Shown: piece after piece, positions 39,631 to 51,159 of the stretch | Layout of the letters: every line of letters starts with the position of its first letter | Position numbering within the stretch: the stretch's first letter is position 1 | From: Oegoconia quadripuncta | Lineage: Eukaryota > Arthropoda > Insecta > Lepidoptera > Autostichidae | Direction: 5' to 3' | Assembly (NCBI GenBank): GCA_949316235.1 | Contig: OX438744.1 | Coordinates: 27,825,578-27,889,577, forward strand | DNA length: 64,000 nt | Made by a program: the position numbers and the translations under genes | The notes under the pieces: model-generated | Told to the model about the DNA's origin: nothing | The model's input: the letters and a program-made list of their open reading frames with translations, nothing else | Database searches by the model: none

Positions 39631-39930
39631 ACCGCTTCATGTTAAACAACATTGGATTTACGATTAGGAGGTCGCAAGTTCGATCCCCAGCGGGGTACAT
39701 GTTTAATACTCATGTAGTTGGTGGTAGGGCATTTTAAATGTCTGCGTGGCTAGCTACCACCTAAATCTGCCGCCAAACAGCAATGTTAATAACATTGTTG
39801 TGTTCCTGTTGTCAGAAGATAGCCAGTTCCCCAAATAAGATGGGGTTTCCGGGTCAGTACGCTTCCACATCTTCACTTACATCAGGTGTGATTGAGGTCA
39901 AGTGCTAACCTGTTGTGTATATAAAAAAAA
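39631..39930 (+). mobile_element. SINE-A copy, near full length
   Basis: GTTAAACAACATTGGATTTA, B box AGTTCGATCCCC at about 39679, body TGTCTGCGTGGC, tail GTGATTGAGG, TTGTGTATATAAAAAAAA. Confidence 0.82.
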
Positions 39931-40237
39931 CACTCCGTTAAACTTGACGCTGATTTATATTAAAAATAAACCGCTAAACAAGCCCTGACACCGAGCAAGA
40001 CTGTTATAGCGATGAGCTAGCTATACCCGCTGCACTGAAACGACTGTGACCAGCATATTGCTGTAGTACAAACAGGTACCTATGCCACGGCGCTGACAAT
40101 TCTGCCAGTACCGTTTGCGGAAAAGGTACGTACCTGAAACCAATGAGACATTTAACTCCATAAAATAGTCGACAAAGCATACATAATGGGGCTTCGGAAC
40201 GAAAGGGATCAAGGAAAGCTCTAGGGCCCGTATTAAT

Positions 40238-40790
40238 TAATATATATTTATTGATTTATTGTATTCTTTATTGCACATAAAAAACATGTTGACAATCAGT
40301 CGGAAAATTGTACAAAGGTGAGCTTATCTCTAATAGAGATCTCTTCCATCCAACCTCAGTGGTGGTTAGAGCATTGTGCGGGACGGTGAAGAAAAAGTGC
40401 AGTTACGGAAGGATAAATATACTATACATATAGGTATATAATATAATATGTTATTTACATACATACACTACTAGAATACAGAAATACACTTAGTTATAAA
40501 ATTACACGTGATTATTAGTAAACTATACAATAATATAAATAAATAAATATCACATATATAAGTACATAATTATATAAATATATATCTTAAATCATGATAG
40601 AATGATAGTGAGTGCTCTTTTAGCCTCTTCTTGAAAACTTGGACGGAGGGACTCTCTCGGATCTGTGCAGGAAGCTTGTTCCACAACTGTGCAGCTCGTA
40701 CTGTGTACGATTTAAAAAAGAAATTGGAATTTGACAAGGGATAGGTTAGGGTTATATATATATAGATCTTCTTCATTGTTTATTTCATCC
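40238..40790 (-). mobile_element. LINE 3' end with post-RT coding relic
   Basis: A minus-strand frame (40776-40570) encodes FFKSYTVRAAQLWNKLPAQI and VQVFKKRLKEHSL, the standard W-NxLP ... FK-x-x-LK tail of CR1/Jockey-group LINEs. The 3' UTR runs to the TTTATTGCAC stretch near 40265. Confidence 0.7.
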
Positions 40791-40799
40791 AACGTTTAC

Positions 40800-41240
40800 C
40801 TACCCAATTACCTACCATTCGATTTATCGGTAATGAACCCTTAGTGTAGGGACGCACCTGCGGAAGGTACTGCGCCGACAGTTTGTGCGACTGAATTATC
40901 GGTCGTAGTATTCGGTTGACATCACACACCAAACGCACAGAACGCGCCATTATGCGGCGCGCGGCTTCTAATTCAGCGCGATACGCGACGGAAAATACAT
41001 GGCGTCTCGTCGTCTTCTGTGTCGTTGGTGGTCACGAAAAGTAACGAAAGACACTTGTACTGAAAGAGAGAGATTAGTCATTGCTGGACAGGAACGCGAC
41101 GTTGCAGTAGCATTTGTTGCAGCAGACAAATAATATGCCCAGATCTACAGCTCTATAATCGAAGAATATTCAGAATAATATAAACCTTTTCTTATTAAGT
41201 CTATAAAGAAGTAGTAATAACTACTGGTATATCTACTTCT
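40800..41240. other. GC-richer stretch, no gene placed
   Basis: A 43-codon plus-strand frame starting near 41000 (ASRRLLCRWW) has no family match. GCGCCATTATGCGGCGCGC near 40946-40966 is a short inverted repeat. Probably a relic transposon. Confidence 0.3.
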
Positions 41241-41246
41241 TTCATC

Positions 41247-41540
41247 ATCATCTCAGCCCGTAAACATCCCACTGCAGGGATATAGGCCTTCCCTAGTATA
41301 ATGAGGGAGTATGGGTCATAGTCCAATGCGGGTTAAGGACTGCACATGTCTTAGAATTGTTATTTCTCAGGCATGCAGTTTTCCTCACGATGTTTTCCTT
41401 CATCGTTTAAGAGCAGTCGGATAAATGCACATAAGTAATTAAATTAAATTTAAAAATTCATTGGTACATGGCTTGCCTGGGAATCGAACCCGGACCTCCC
41501 AAATTGGGAGACCGCGTCTTAACCGCTGATCCACCGATGC
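41247..41540 (-). mobile_element. SINE-C copy, near full length
   Basis: On the plus strand: CATCATCTCAGCCCG, CATCCCACTGCAGGGATAT, GCATGCAGTTTTCCTCACG, GGGAATCGAACCCGGACC (reversed B box), ending near TCTTAACCGCTGATCCACCG. Confidence 0.82.
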
Positions 41541-41739
41541 TCTCAATAATCTTTCATGTAGAGAATTAATCTATTCTTTCGAATAACATTAAAAAAAATA
41601 ACACTTATTGGAGAAATACAGTTTCTAGTTAGTAGGTGTCTGTACCTACCTCTACTTTCCTACATTTTTTTTGTAATTTTAATCAGTTCGAATTTTGAAG
41701 ATATCTGTTACTCGAAATTTCTGTATAGTAGTGAACTAA

Positions 41740-42069
41740 GGCCCGTATTAATAACAATCTAAATACAAGTCTTGAGGCTGTATCAACAGAGATGCGTGTT
41801 AAGCAGTTGACGCTATCTCAAGTTCCGTGCTAATTTATAAACCAATCTTGAGGTCTACTCAGCTGAGATCATTTCTCAAGTATTCGCCTCAGCGGCGAAT
41901 GAATGATAGTCTTGAGTTTCGTTTATTAATACGCGCACCTCTCAAGTGAGTACTGCTTGAGTATGCACGTGCTTTTCAGATCTCAACTTAGGTTTATTAA
42001 TCAACACGTTTACTTGAGACCAGTCACAAGACTGTTCTCAATCTTGAGAATGGTTTATTAATACGGGCC
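41740..42069 (-). mobile_element. Harbinger-like MITE M1, 330 bp, TAA target duplication
   Basis: Reverse orientation relative to 8421-8750. Flanked by TAA at 41737-41739 and 42070-42072. Confidence 0.85.
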
Positions 42070-42072
42070 TAA

Positions 42073-43690
42073 GACATTGGGAGCATCAATTCAGTTCTAT
42101 AGTGATAAAAACTCGCACCTCATTACGAGTTATGTCATTCATGAGTCGCGACATGACAACCGCCATCAGACCTCCCGTATATTGTGCAAAATTTATGACA
42201 AGTCTTTTACACAACTCTTAACGTGACCTGACGGACAAACAAATCATGTGTAGCGAGCGCTAGTGATGCAATGTGATCACCTATCGATAATCCACGCGAT
42301 AAATACCTGCAAAGACAGCAGAATTCTTTAATTATTTCTTCTTCCGAATAATTTAATACGGGAAATAACTTACTTGTATCGCATGACCTAGTGACCGTAA
42401 TCTAGAAAGAGTTCGTTCACTTAAGTAGGTACTAATATCGAGAAATGAATTTAAAAAAAATATATCTGTTGCTTGACTACAGTCGTGCGTGATATTGTCA
42501 AGATCCATGTGCAGATAGGCGTTTGCAATAATTATGAACTTAATCTAGATTAGAATTAATTGTTACGTATAGAAGTATCGTACTTAAATTACAATATTTT
42601 CATAATTTACCATGTAATGTATATCACGACCAGAACGTGATTAATTAATCAACATTTTATTTCTTGGTGTTTTTCGTGTCCGCTTTTGAATACATTTCCG
42701 CCTTTCCACTAGGTATATTATCCAAGTTACAACTAGATACACACCTGCGATGTATTGCGTTGCAAACGTTGTTCTACACACGGAAATGAAACGATGGTAA
42801 GGCCTGTAAAATGAAAGTTGGCGGAATAGTTTATAATGCTTAGTCAAAATTCACGTGACCACATCACTATAGGAGTGCCCGTTGTTGGTTATGTAACTTC
42901 CCCGATGCACTGGCAGTCGATTCTGAGGTGAGGGAGAAATCGACGCTTTCCCCTCACTATCGTGCGTTTTGAAAATCGAGCTCAACAGTTTTTTCCGAGT
43001 ATTTAAAACTTTATATGGTGTCATAAAATCAGAGTGACTAAAAAAATTAAATAATTATTCCATTTATTTTTTAATTATTCTTCCGCGTTCGTGGCACGGT
43101 TCGATTTTATAGTTTTTTTTTTAATAACTATTATCATAGTTTTGCGAATGAATGATGAAACATTATTATGTCGCTGTTAAAATTCCCCACAATATTACAA
43201 GTAAGTTTAAAAATAAACTGATTTTCTTAAAATAGAATAAGTATACCTACGTACCACATATTTTTTAGGGTTGGGTATCGTGAATAGAACCAATTAGCAT
43301 GGTTCAAAATATTTATTATAAAAAAAATCGACTGAATACAAAAGTGACCGACCAGCTCAACAATGTCAAAGAGATAAAAATATTTTTTGAAAAAAAAAAA
43401 CGAAAAAAAGATCTGTGCCCATGGTATCTAACGGCTTCTGTTCGCGATACACAACTCCTTATCTGACTAACGTGTCTTATTAACCGACTATAGCGAACCC
43501 AAAATGAGATTATTGTATTCGACACGTCTTGTACCACTTACAACTTAGCCTCAGCTAAGCCCTTTTGGACAATGAAGTGTCGCTAGATTCGTACTAGGCC
43601 CGGGTGTATCATAAGATGTGTGACGTCACGATAAATCCAATATGGAGGAGGGGATCAACTGTCAGGTTACTTTATCGTCTTAATCATAAT
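42073..43690. other. No gene or named repeat seen
   Basis: AT-rich, with scattered GC-richer segments at 42080-42260, 42880-42980 and 43560-43660. Small open frames (42847-42641, 43537-43316, minus) have no motif and no splice context. Confidence 0.35.
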
Positions 43691-43696
43691 TTATCC

Positions 43697-43889
43697 TGTG
43701 TGCGAAGTGCGAGTTTTGTCTCGTTTTTAACTTTACCATCACATTCGCATTTACGCAAAAAATATCTATGAAAAAATCGTTTTGCAAACTATCCGCTAGA
43801 GGCGCTGCACATTTCTTCATACAAATCGTCATGTAAACGTGAACGCGGTAGTAAAGTAAGTCGAAACAAAACTCACACTCCGCCCTCAG
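43697..43889. mobile_element. MITE M2 copy
   Basis: Same left end, CTAGAGGCGCTGCACATTTC interior and ACTCCGCCCTCAG right end as the intronic copies at 23224 and 27403. Confidence 0.75.
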
Positions 43890-44067
43890 TATTACCCCTT
43901 TTTACGACGAGAGTACGTCGTTAAAAAACTCAATATTTTATAGATAGATAAACATTTATTCACTGCATAGTACAGAATACAAAACAGAAGAATACAACAG
44001 AATAAATAAATAAATGAAAGCATAAAGTGCGCTGTACCTACTGTGCACTGAAAGGGCTCTGACTGCA

Positions 44068-44287
44068 GTCCAAATGTCCGCCTGGCTAGCTACCACCATC
44101 TTATCTAAATCTGCCGCCAAGCAGCAATGTTAATAGCATTGTTGTGTTCCGGTTGTCAGAGATAAGATAGCCAGTCCCCCAAATGTGTTGGGGTTTCCGG
44201 GTCAGTACGCTTCCACCTTCGACCTCATCTTCACTTAACATCAGGTGTGATTGACGTAAAGTACGAACTTGTCGTGCAAAAAAAAGG
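44068..44287 (+). mobile_element. SINE-A copy, 5'-truncated
   Basis: AAATGTCCGCCTGGCTAGC to GTGATTGACG and a final run of As. The left neighbour (43938-44060) looks like a retroposon 3' end with ATAGATAGATAAA. Confidence 0.8.
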
Positions 44288-44429
44288 TCTTACGGTGTTA
44301 CCAGACCAATCGATCGATCGTCGATCAACGTCATCGCTTGGTCTGGTAACAACCTCAGCTGCAGTACAGACAGTGGCCCATACCACAGCGCTGATTATTC
44401 TGCCAGTACATCTTTTGTGGGACAAAACT

Positions 44430-45140
44430 TACTAAGTCAAAAGTGTAGACTTTTTTATTCTTTCTATTACGTATTCAAATTACGATTATCAGAATTTCAA
44501 CTGTCAATTTTGCCCAATAGTAGGACTTCCCATATCAAATTCGCCGAATGACAAAGGAGATGGTAAAGAATTGGAATACCCAAACTAAGCCAATAGGACT
44601 ATGTATTGCACATGACACTTGGTAATTAAAATAAATAAATAAATAAATTGTTTCTTGCCTCAAGCCTGGGTACAGTAATTACCTGTATATCTATACTCGT
44701 TCCTATACTTACTGGTTTTAATAGGGCTTATGGACTGTCTTTTATTTGCTTTTTAAGTGACTTGCTTTTAAAACGCGATATTCCTTCACACCGCATAATT
44801 ACTAATTTTTTTTGGTTTTATTTAGTTTCTTTTGATTAACGAGCACCTACATAGATTACAGTTAAAAAGATAAAAATGGATAATTACCGCAAACAAAACA
44901 TGACTGAAACGGACAAGTGCAATTTGAACACGCACCATAATGGTTCCGTATGAACGTAAACAAATTAAATTAGATGTACCTATAGTATTAGAGTGTACAT
45001 TTACAAAACTTTACCCGAGGAATTTTTTTACTAATTTTAATATTAGTTAAGGGAAATAGAAGGTTTAGGTAATATATAATTAGGTAAATAGGTAGTTTAA
45101 TTATTTGTTTTCGAAACTATCATCCAAGAAAGCGTTTGTA
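44430..45140. other. AT-rich stretch; possible MITE M3 remnant at 45050-45135, no gene seen
   Basis: GGGAAATAGAAGGTTTAGG and TAATTATTTGTTTTCGAAAC resemble the left third of MITE M3 at 38740-38830. Nothing else is supported. Confidence 0.35.
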
Positions 45141-45142
45141 CC

Positions 45143-45393
45143 CTTTTTTTTATGCACAACAGCTTGCTAGTTGACCTCAATCACACCTGATGTTAAGTGA
45201 AGATGAGGTCGAAGGTGCAAGCGTACTGACCCGGAAACACATTTGGGGGACTGCGGCTATCTTATCTCCGACAACCGGAACACAACAATGCTATTAATAT
45301 TGCTGCTTGGCGGCTAATTTAGATAAGATAGTGGTAGCTAGCCAGGCGGACATTTAAAAGCCCTACCACCAACCAAACCGAGTACTTAAACAT
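45143..45393 (-). mobile_element. SINE-A left part, cut by a LINE
   Basis: It runs from the tail (ATGCACAACAGC on the plus strand) to CGAGTACTTAAACAT, where the LINE poly-T starts. The head is on the other side, 47480-47654. Confidence 0.82.
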
Positions 45394-45485
45394 TTTTTTT
45401 TTTTTTTTTAAATCTAAAGTTTTTACAGGGACTTTTACAATTTTTGTATGGCAGTCCCATCGTGCCCTTTAACTAATCGCTACAC

Positions 45486-46440
45486 TTAACGAGACACCGA
45501 TGAGTTCACAAAACTGAATAATTTCCTAGCTCCTTCCGAGTTTGGTAGGGACAGAATAGTGTGAAACACTCCTACATCAAATCCGTTCAGTTTAAGTTCA
45601 CTCATCAGTGCCCTTCTAGATTGCTCGTACCGGACACACTCCACTAACAAGTGTTGGACATCCTCCACAGTCCCACACACCTCACAGTTTGGAGAACTGG
45701 TTTTTCTCATTAGGAAGCCAAACTTGTTAAGTGGCATGTGTCCAGACCGAAGCCTATATGCTAAAACAATAATTTTCCTACTTAACTTACTACTAATAAA
45801 CCAGGGAGTATGAGGAGGATGACTCTGGATGGATTTGTACCAAATTCCCTTTTCTTTTGACCTCTCATCAAAATATTCATCCCATAGGTCCAAACATCTT
45901 TTTTTATACTTAGGGAGGATTTCAGAGAAATTTGGTACAACATTCAAACTCAATCCCTCACTGATCGTACGTTTAGCTAGAGAGTCAGCCTCCTCGTTAC
46001 CTCTCAAACCAATATGTGATGGGACCCACTGCAGAATAACGTTAGTACCACATAAATCAAGCTCATCCATTTTACTTAATATGCTATAGCCTACAGACAA
46101 CCCGTTCCTCTTCCCCGAGGCACATAGAGCAATATGTTGTAGAGCACTTTTACTATCGCAGCATATTACGACTCTACTCATATTAATGGCTTTTACATAT
46201 GAGAGCGCTTCCGAAATAGCAGTGAGTTCCAGTGACATAATGGAGGTGTTGTTCATAGTTATTTTAAACATGTTACAAATTTCTAAGTTACATCCCCTAG
46301 AATCATAAAAGGCTGCACCATGACCGTTAGGACCCTTTGAACCATCAGTGTATATTATATAGCAATCAAAGTATTTCTCTCTTAACTCCTTATAGATTTC
46401 ATACTTTATAACACTTGGATTAATTGCACTGAATTTAATG
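45486..46440 (-). pseudogene. LINE RNase H and C-terminal zinc knuckle
   Basis: The open frame extends upstream of its first ATG (46271) to about 46440. Four RNase H acidic residues are present: YTDG, the E of LELTA, CDSKSA, and the D of EEADSLA. It ends at a stop beside NSSVSR. It is out of frame with the RT part. Confidence 0.8.
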
Positions 46441-47467
46441 TCACAATTATATTACTGCCGATCCTTAAATTGGTTATCCATGTTCGCAGGGTATACATTT
46501 CTAGAATTGGTGATGAATGAATCTGTTCCTCTTTAATCTCTTCATGTACTATTGCAAGCAGTGGTAATTTTTTCTTCAACCAATATCTATTGCTACACAG
46601 AGTACTCAGTTCAGTCAGTAATGCACTTGTGACACTATTACGCCATGATCCAGCCTTTAAACAAAATTTATAAGCCAAATACTTTCTCCTTAAACACAGT
46701 GGAACGACACATAGCTCGCTCTCCATAACGTGAATAGGAGTAGTTCGGATGAAACCACCTATAGCTCTTAACGCCTGATTTTGTACTTTATCCAATCGGT
46801 AAACAACAGATTTAGCAGCATTGTCATACAAGTAACAGCTGTAGTCCAATCTGCTTTGTATCAAAGATATATACAACCTGCGAATGTGTTTAGGATGTAA
46901 CCCTCATCCAGGACCACTCAGGACTTTCAGTAAATTCACATATCTTTGAGTTTTTTCAGCAATCTCATTAATGTGCTTACTCCATCGTAAGGATGTGTCT
47001 AGCCAAAGTCCTAGGTATTTACAACACTGTACATGGCTAATGCTGCAATTATTTATCATCAATTGTATGCTCTGATTGCTATGACCTCTTCTAAAGATAC
47101 AAAATTGAGATTTGGTGGCTGACAAATTTAGACCCAAATTATTTAATATTACTACTAAATTATCTAGGGCAGTCTGAATCTCCTCTCTGCTTTGATTAAG
47201 ATCCTTATTAGAGGAATAAAAAACAAAGTCGTCAGCATACTGGCAAATATGTACATTATTAATAGTTTTACATACTTTATATGTCACTAAATTAAATAAT
47301 AATGGCGAGAGAGGGTCCCCTTGAGCTAAACCTCTATTAGTAAACCTAACCATAGTGTTGTTCTGATCAAATTCATCTCTAATTATGATATGTCTTTCGT
47401 TTAGAAAATTCCACAGATACTGGCAAATCTTTTTTCCTACATTTAAATTGTTTAGCACATCAATCAT
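46406..47467 (-). pseudogene. LINE reverse transcriptase part with one in-frame stop
   Basis: Two open frames (47467-46904 and 46876-46406) are in the same reading frame, divided by a single TGA. Motif B (GLAQGDPLSP), motif C (YADD) and motif E (KYLGLWLD) are readable. The thumb follows (ISLIQSRLDYSC). Confidence 0.8.
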
Positions 47468-47479
47468 TTTATCAATTAA

Positions 47480-47654
47480 AACATTGCTGCTTGGCGGCAG
47501 ATTTAGATAAGATGGCGGTAACTAGCCAGGCGGACATTTAAAATGCTTTACCACCAACCAAACCGAGTACTTAAACATGTACCCCGCTGGGGATCGAACC
47601 CGCGACCTCCGAATTGTAAACCCAATGTTGTTTACATTGAGCCACGGAGGCGGA
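47480..47654 (-). mobile_element. SINE-A right part with tRNA-like head
   Basis: AACATTGCTGCTTGGCGG to GAGCCACGGAGGCGG (plus strand). The first 110 bases repeat the sequence at the end of 45143-45393. Confidence 0.82.
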
Positions 47655-47845
47655 GTACTTGGATGATACGCAAGCCTTGCACACATGCCGCTCGGCGATA
47701 TTCAGTGTAATTTTATACAATAAAATATATATTTTTCCTTGGTTTGTAGAACTAAATATTGTAACCCAAAACCTAATTAAAAGAAGCAACCTCTGAGTTT
47801 GTTGCTCGTTTTTCTCTGCGAAATTAGTGAATTCAAAAGCAAATT
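47655..47845 (+). mobile_element. LINE family D 3' tail
   Basis: GATGATACGCAAGCC, GCTCGGCGATATTCAGTG, AGAAGCAACCTCTGAG, TTGCTCG. Directly joined to the SINE-A head. Confidence 0.6.
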
Positions 47846-48237
47846 CAAATTGAAAAAAGTTTTATTTATGAATTTATAAAAATAACATTTAAACATTACC
47901 CTCTTTTCTTGGGAAGTCAAGTTCATGTAGGGTTATTTCAGTTTAATCACATTCCAATTTCGTCACACATTTATTCGTCTATGGGCTCCATTTTAGTCAC
48001 AGTTTTGAAAAACAATTATTCATAATTAATTTCTTTCTACATTCGTCATACATACTTATTTTATTTGCCGCAAGATTGGCGATAGCTCCGTTAAACTGTA
48101 CCTATTGCGACCAAATTAGAATATTAAGGTTGCAGAGCTGGAATAGTAGTATTTATTTATTTTGTAATCTTTATGGCACTATTTATTAATACTACAAACA
48201 GATTATAGTCAGAAAATATGTACAAAGGTGAGCTTAT

Positions 48238-48400
48238 CAGCAGCAATGTTAATAGCATTGTTGTGTTCCGGTTATCAGAGATAAGATAGCCAGTCCCCCA
48301 AATTTGTTGGGTTTCCGGGTCAGTACGCTTCCACTTTCGACCTCATCTTCACTTAACATCAGGTGTGATTGAGGTCAAGTAACAACCCGTTATGCATAAT
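48238..48400 (+). mobile_element. SINE-A copy, 5'-truncated
   Basis: CAGCAATGTTAATAGC, TCCGGTTATCAGAGATAAG, TCAGGTGTGATTGAGG, CCCGTTATGCATAA. It starts right after a retroposon-tail fragment (GTACAAAGGTGAGCTTATC). Confidence 0.78.
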
Positions 48401-48588
48401 TGGCTGGCATGTTTCACCTTCACGCTCCTTTGTCAACGGACATTTGAGAGGGATAAAAATTTTTACCAGCTACAAGATACATGCAAGATGCTAGATTCAC
48501 ACACTGGAATTAAGTTATTTTGCCAATGTCAAAAAAATGTGCCAAAATAGTGCCAAAGAACGAAAAAAATAGTGCCACTGTAGTTTAA

Positions 48589-48915
48589 GGCCCGTATTAA
48601 TAAACCATTCACAAGATTGAGAACAGTCAGACCGGTCTCAAGTAAAAGTGTTGATTAATAAACCGAACTTGAGACCTGAAAAGCACATGCTTACTCAAGC
48701 AGTACTCACTTGAGAGGTGCGCGTATTAATGAACGAAACTCAAGACTATCATTCATTCGCCGGTGAGGCGAATACATGAGAAGTGATCAACTGAGTAGAC
48801 CTCAAGATTGGTTTATAAATTGGCACGGAGCTTGAGATAGCGTCAACTTCTTAAGACGCATCTCGGGTGATACAGCCTCAAGACTTGTATTGAGATTGGT
48901 TTATTAATACGGGCC
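48589..48915 (+). mobile_element. Harbinger-like MITE M1, 327 bp, TAA target duplication
   Basis: Ends GGCCCGTATTAATAAACCA and TGGTTTATTAATACGGGCC, flanked by TAA at 48586-48588 and 48916-48918. Confidence 0.85.
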
Positions 48916-49134
48916 TAAGTGTTATTCAATATTTTAAATGAGAATTCTGGCGTCACGTGTAGCTAAATCCTCATTCTCATACGCAGATACTGCTTTAGCT
49001 ATGACTATAATTTATATTGCAAAAAAATGTGCATAAATAGTGCCACCTAAATATACAAGTCTCATAAATAGTTCTTTAAAAACAACGAAGTTATTTAGAT
49101 ATTTTTCTGAAAAGGGGCAGCTCACAACGGACGT

Positions 49135-49290
49135 TGGTGTCGATTCGGATGTAGGTACACCAACTTAACAAAATTAAAACCAGTTTTGGAGTGGTGCCGT
49201 CGCATCGTACTGTTCCAGGGAGAAAGAGACAGTACTACTTCAAAACTGGTTTTAGTTTAGTTCAGTTGGTGTACATCCGAATCGACACCA
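49135..49290. mobile_element. Fold-back MITE M8 copy, 156 bp
   Basis: Same ends as 37536-37689; the centre (CAGGGAGAAAGAGACAG) is reversed relative to that copy. Confidence 0.8.
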
Positions 49291-50000
49291 TTGTCAAAAT
49301 AGCTGAATTCTACTGTATGAGTCACGTGTGAGTTCTTGCATCACGCTCGTCGAAGTGTATGTGACGAATGGACTTTCGTCACATACACTTTATAATAAGC
49401 AGTTACAGCCTAGTTTTATTACCACGAACATTTTTGTGATAATATAAAGAATTGAATTAGTATATCCCATCAAAAACATAAATGTAAAATGGGAGCCAAG
49501 TTCTAAATGAAGTGTATTTATGTTATTGTCGATTTCGCTGACAAAAGATTTGAGATCTAATAGGATGCCAAGTTCTGTTGAGTGATAAACATTCCATTTT
49601 TTAGACATTAATGTCTATAAAATTTTGTTTCCGAGTAAAAAAATTAAATGTTATTTTTTTACAAGTAAGTACTTACAAATGTAAGTACAATTGGAAATAC
49701 AAATTAATAGACTTACTTCATTTCGATTGTACCTTATTTTATCAATGAGAAAAAAAGGCAACGTTCATATGGAAGATGTCAAAGGGGATGGCGGGTGGCG
49801 GGGCACAGGGCGCAACAAAATAGCAAGCGGCTTGTGGTCGCCTTTCGGCGTCTTCAAAGATACTGCAGCACGTGTTTGTGTGTTGTGGCAAAGTACTTAG
49901 AGCGCGCGGCCAATAAGGTCCAACTCACAAAAACATTTCTAAATATTATTTTTTGAATAAAATCTGTTAACTTTAATGTTTTTTTTTTGCCTCTTTGCAC
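49291..50000. other. No gene placed
   Basis: Two short frames (49608-49390 minus; 49691-49900 plus) carry no known motif. ACATACACTT, TGTATGTGACG near 49355-49390 form a small inverted repeat. Confidence 0.3.
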
Positions 50001-50002
50001 AC

Positions 50003-50179
50003 TTAGTTGATCCAGCCACGATCCCGTACCTTGCTGACTCCGCCTTTAGCACCGAATAACTTAAATCCAGTTACGTGTTTCTCGGGCGGAATGGCAACGT
50101 CGCATTCTATTAGGCGATGTTGCCACATGTATTCGTCGATAGTCTCGATACTCGAAATATTTTTATTCAACAATTTCAT
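50003..50179 (-). CDS. Small unidentified open frame, 58 codons, followed by an A-run
   Basis: ATG at 50179-50177, TAA at 50005-50003. The predicted peptide includes DEYMWQHRLIECD, VAIPPEKHV and GAKGGVSKVRDRGW, with balanced composition and more GC than its surroundings. About 15 bases after the stop is a run of ten As, as in a retroposed copy. I do not recognise the family. It could be a C-terminal relic of a transposon or of a retrogene. Confidence 0.3.
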   Translation of the reverse strand: MKLLNKNISSIETIDEYMWQHRLIECDVAIPPEKHVTGFKLFGAKGGVSKVRDRGWIN

Positions 50180-50239
50180 GCAATAGTGGATCCGTAACGG
50201 CTAAATTTTTTAAACGCACGAAGACTTTTTGGCTCTGAT

Positions 50240-50720
50240 TTGTATTTCAAAAATCAATTACTTGTGTTGATCCATTTATATACTCGTACTTCCAGTAATA
50301 CTTATTTTGATCCGAATAGGTACCGATACCGTAACGGTCGATCAATTATTATACCTAGTCTGGATATTTTATATTCGCTATTCGCCATACATTGTAAGAT
50401 CCGCCTAGGTTGTAACGGTGGAGGCACGGGGGAGCACCGTACACCGCACTCCGCGCCCTTTAGACCTTTGCGCAAAATTTCCTTTGAATTAAAGACAAGT
50501 TCAAAAATTCAAAAAATTCTAAATATTTATTTTCATTCAAGCATAACAATCTTGTACACAATTGTGAGAGTATCCTGTTAAGCTTCTTAAAACTTGTGTT
50601 AGGATACTCTGCTCTTCATTCTTGTACATTTTACATAAGATTTTTACTTAATGCTTAATTGAAATTGAAAACCTGGATTAGTTGCTTATGTGAGTTGTAA
50701 ATATAATATGAGAAGTTACT
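50240..50720. other. No gene placed
   Basis: A 113-codon plus-strand frame has no recognisable domain; composition is AT-rich apart from 50400-50470. Confidence 0.3.
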
Positions 50721-50725
50721 TGGTC

Positions 50726-50845
50726 AGATATGTGTTGGTGTGCGTGCGTGTATGTATTTATGTATGTGTGTGTGTGTTTATGTATGTGTATGTGTTTATG
50801 TATGTGTGTGTGTGTGTTTAAGTATGTATGTGTATTTATGTATAG
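50726..50845. repeat. TGTG/TATG microsatellite
   Basis: Repeats of TATGTGTGTGTGTTTATG. It may be part of the 3' UTR of the minus-strand LINE that starts at 51160. Confidence 0.85.
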
Positions 50846-51159
50846 TATTTTATTTTAAAGTTATAAGTGAGTAAGGAATTGCATAAGATACAAAAAGTAA
50901 AGGATAAAATTTCTGAATTTGGCTATCTGCAGAGATAAATTAGTTTTTCTGTAAAGGGTAGGTACTAGATGGTGTCTGCACATGCCATACGGATGTCATC
51001 CTTGGGTTCAGAAGGAAGCAGTGAAAATTTCTCCACTTCCCTCCACATCTGCAGAATTTGCTGACATCTAGATTTATAAATATTTAAAAATATTTAAAAA
51101 GGAATACTTATGGTTTTAGTTGAGCACCATTACAACGTGTGTTATTAATGTAAAGGAAT

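Larger units (their letters stand above)
45394..47479 (-). mobile_element. I/R1-group LINE with RT and RNase H, 5'-truncated, two lesions
   Basis: It begins on the minus strand inside the RT (47467: the frame holds RGLAQGDPLSPLLFNL and the catalytic QYADDFVFY). It continues through KYLGLWLD to an in-frame TGA at about 46901-46903, in a place where a tryptophan is expected. A frameshift follows near 46410-46445, then the RNase H domain (YTDGSKG, SLELTAISEAL, CDSKSAL, GNEEADSLAK) and a CxxC...H...C knuckle (CEVCGTVEDVQHLLVEC). Poly-A at the 3' end (poly-T at 45394). The catalytic D-E-D-D of RNase H is kept. Confidence 0.88.
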
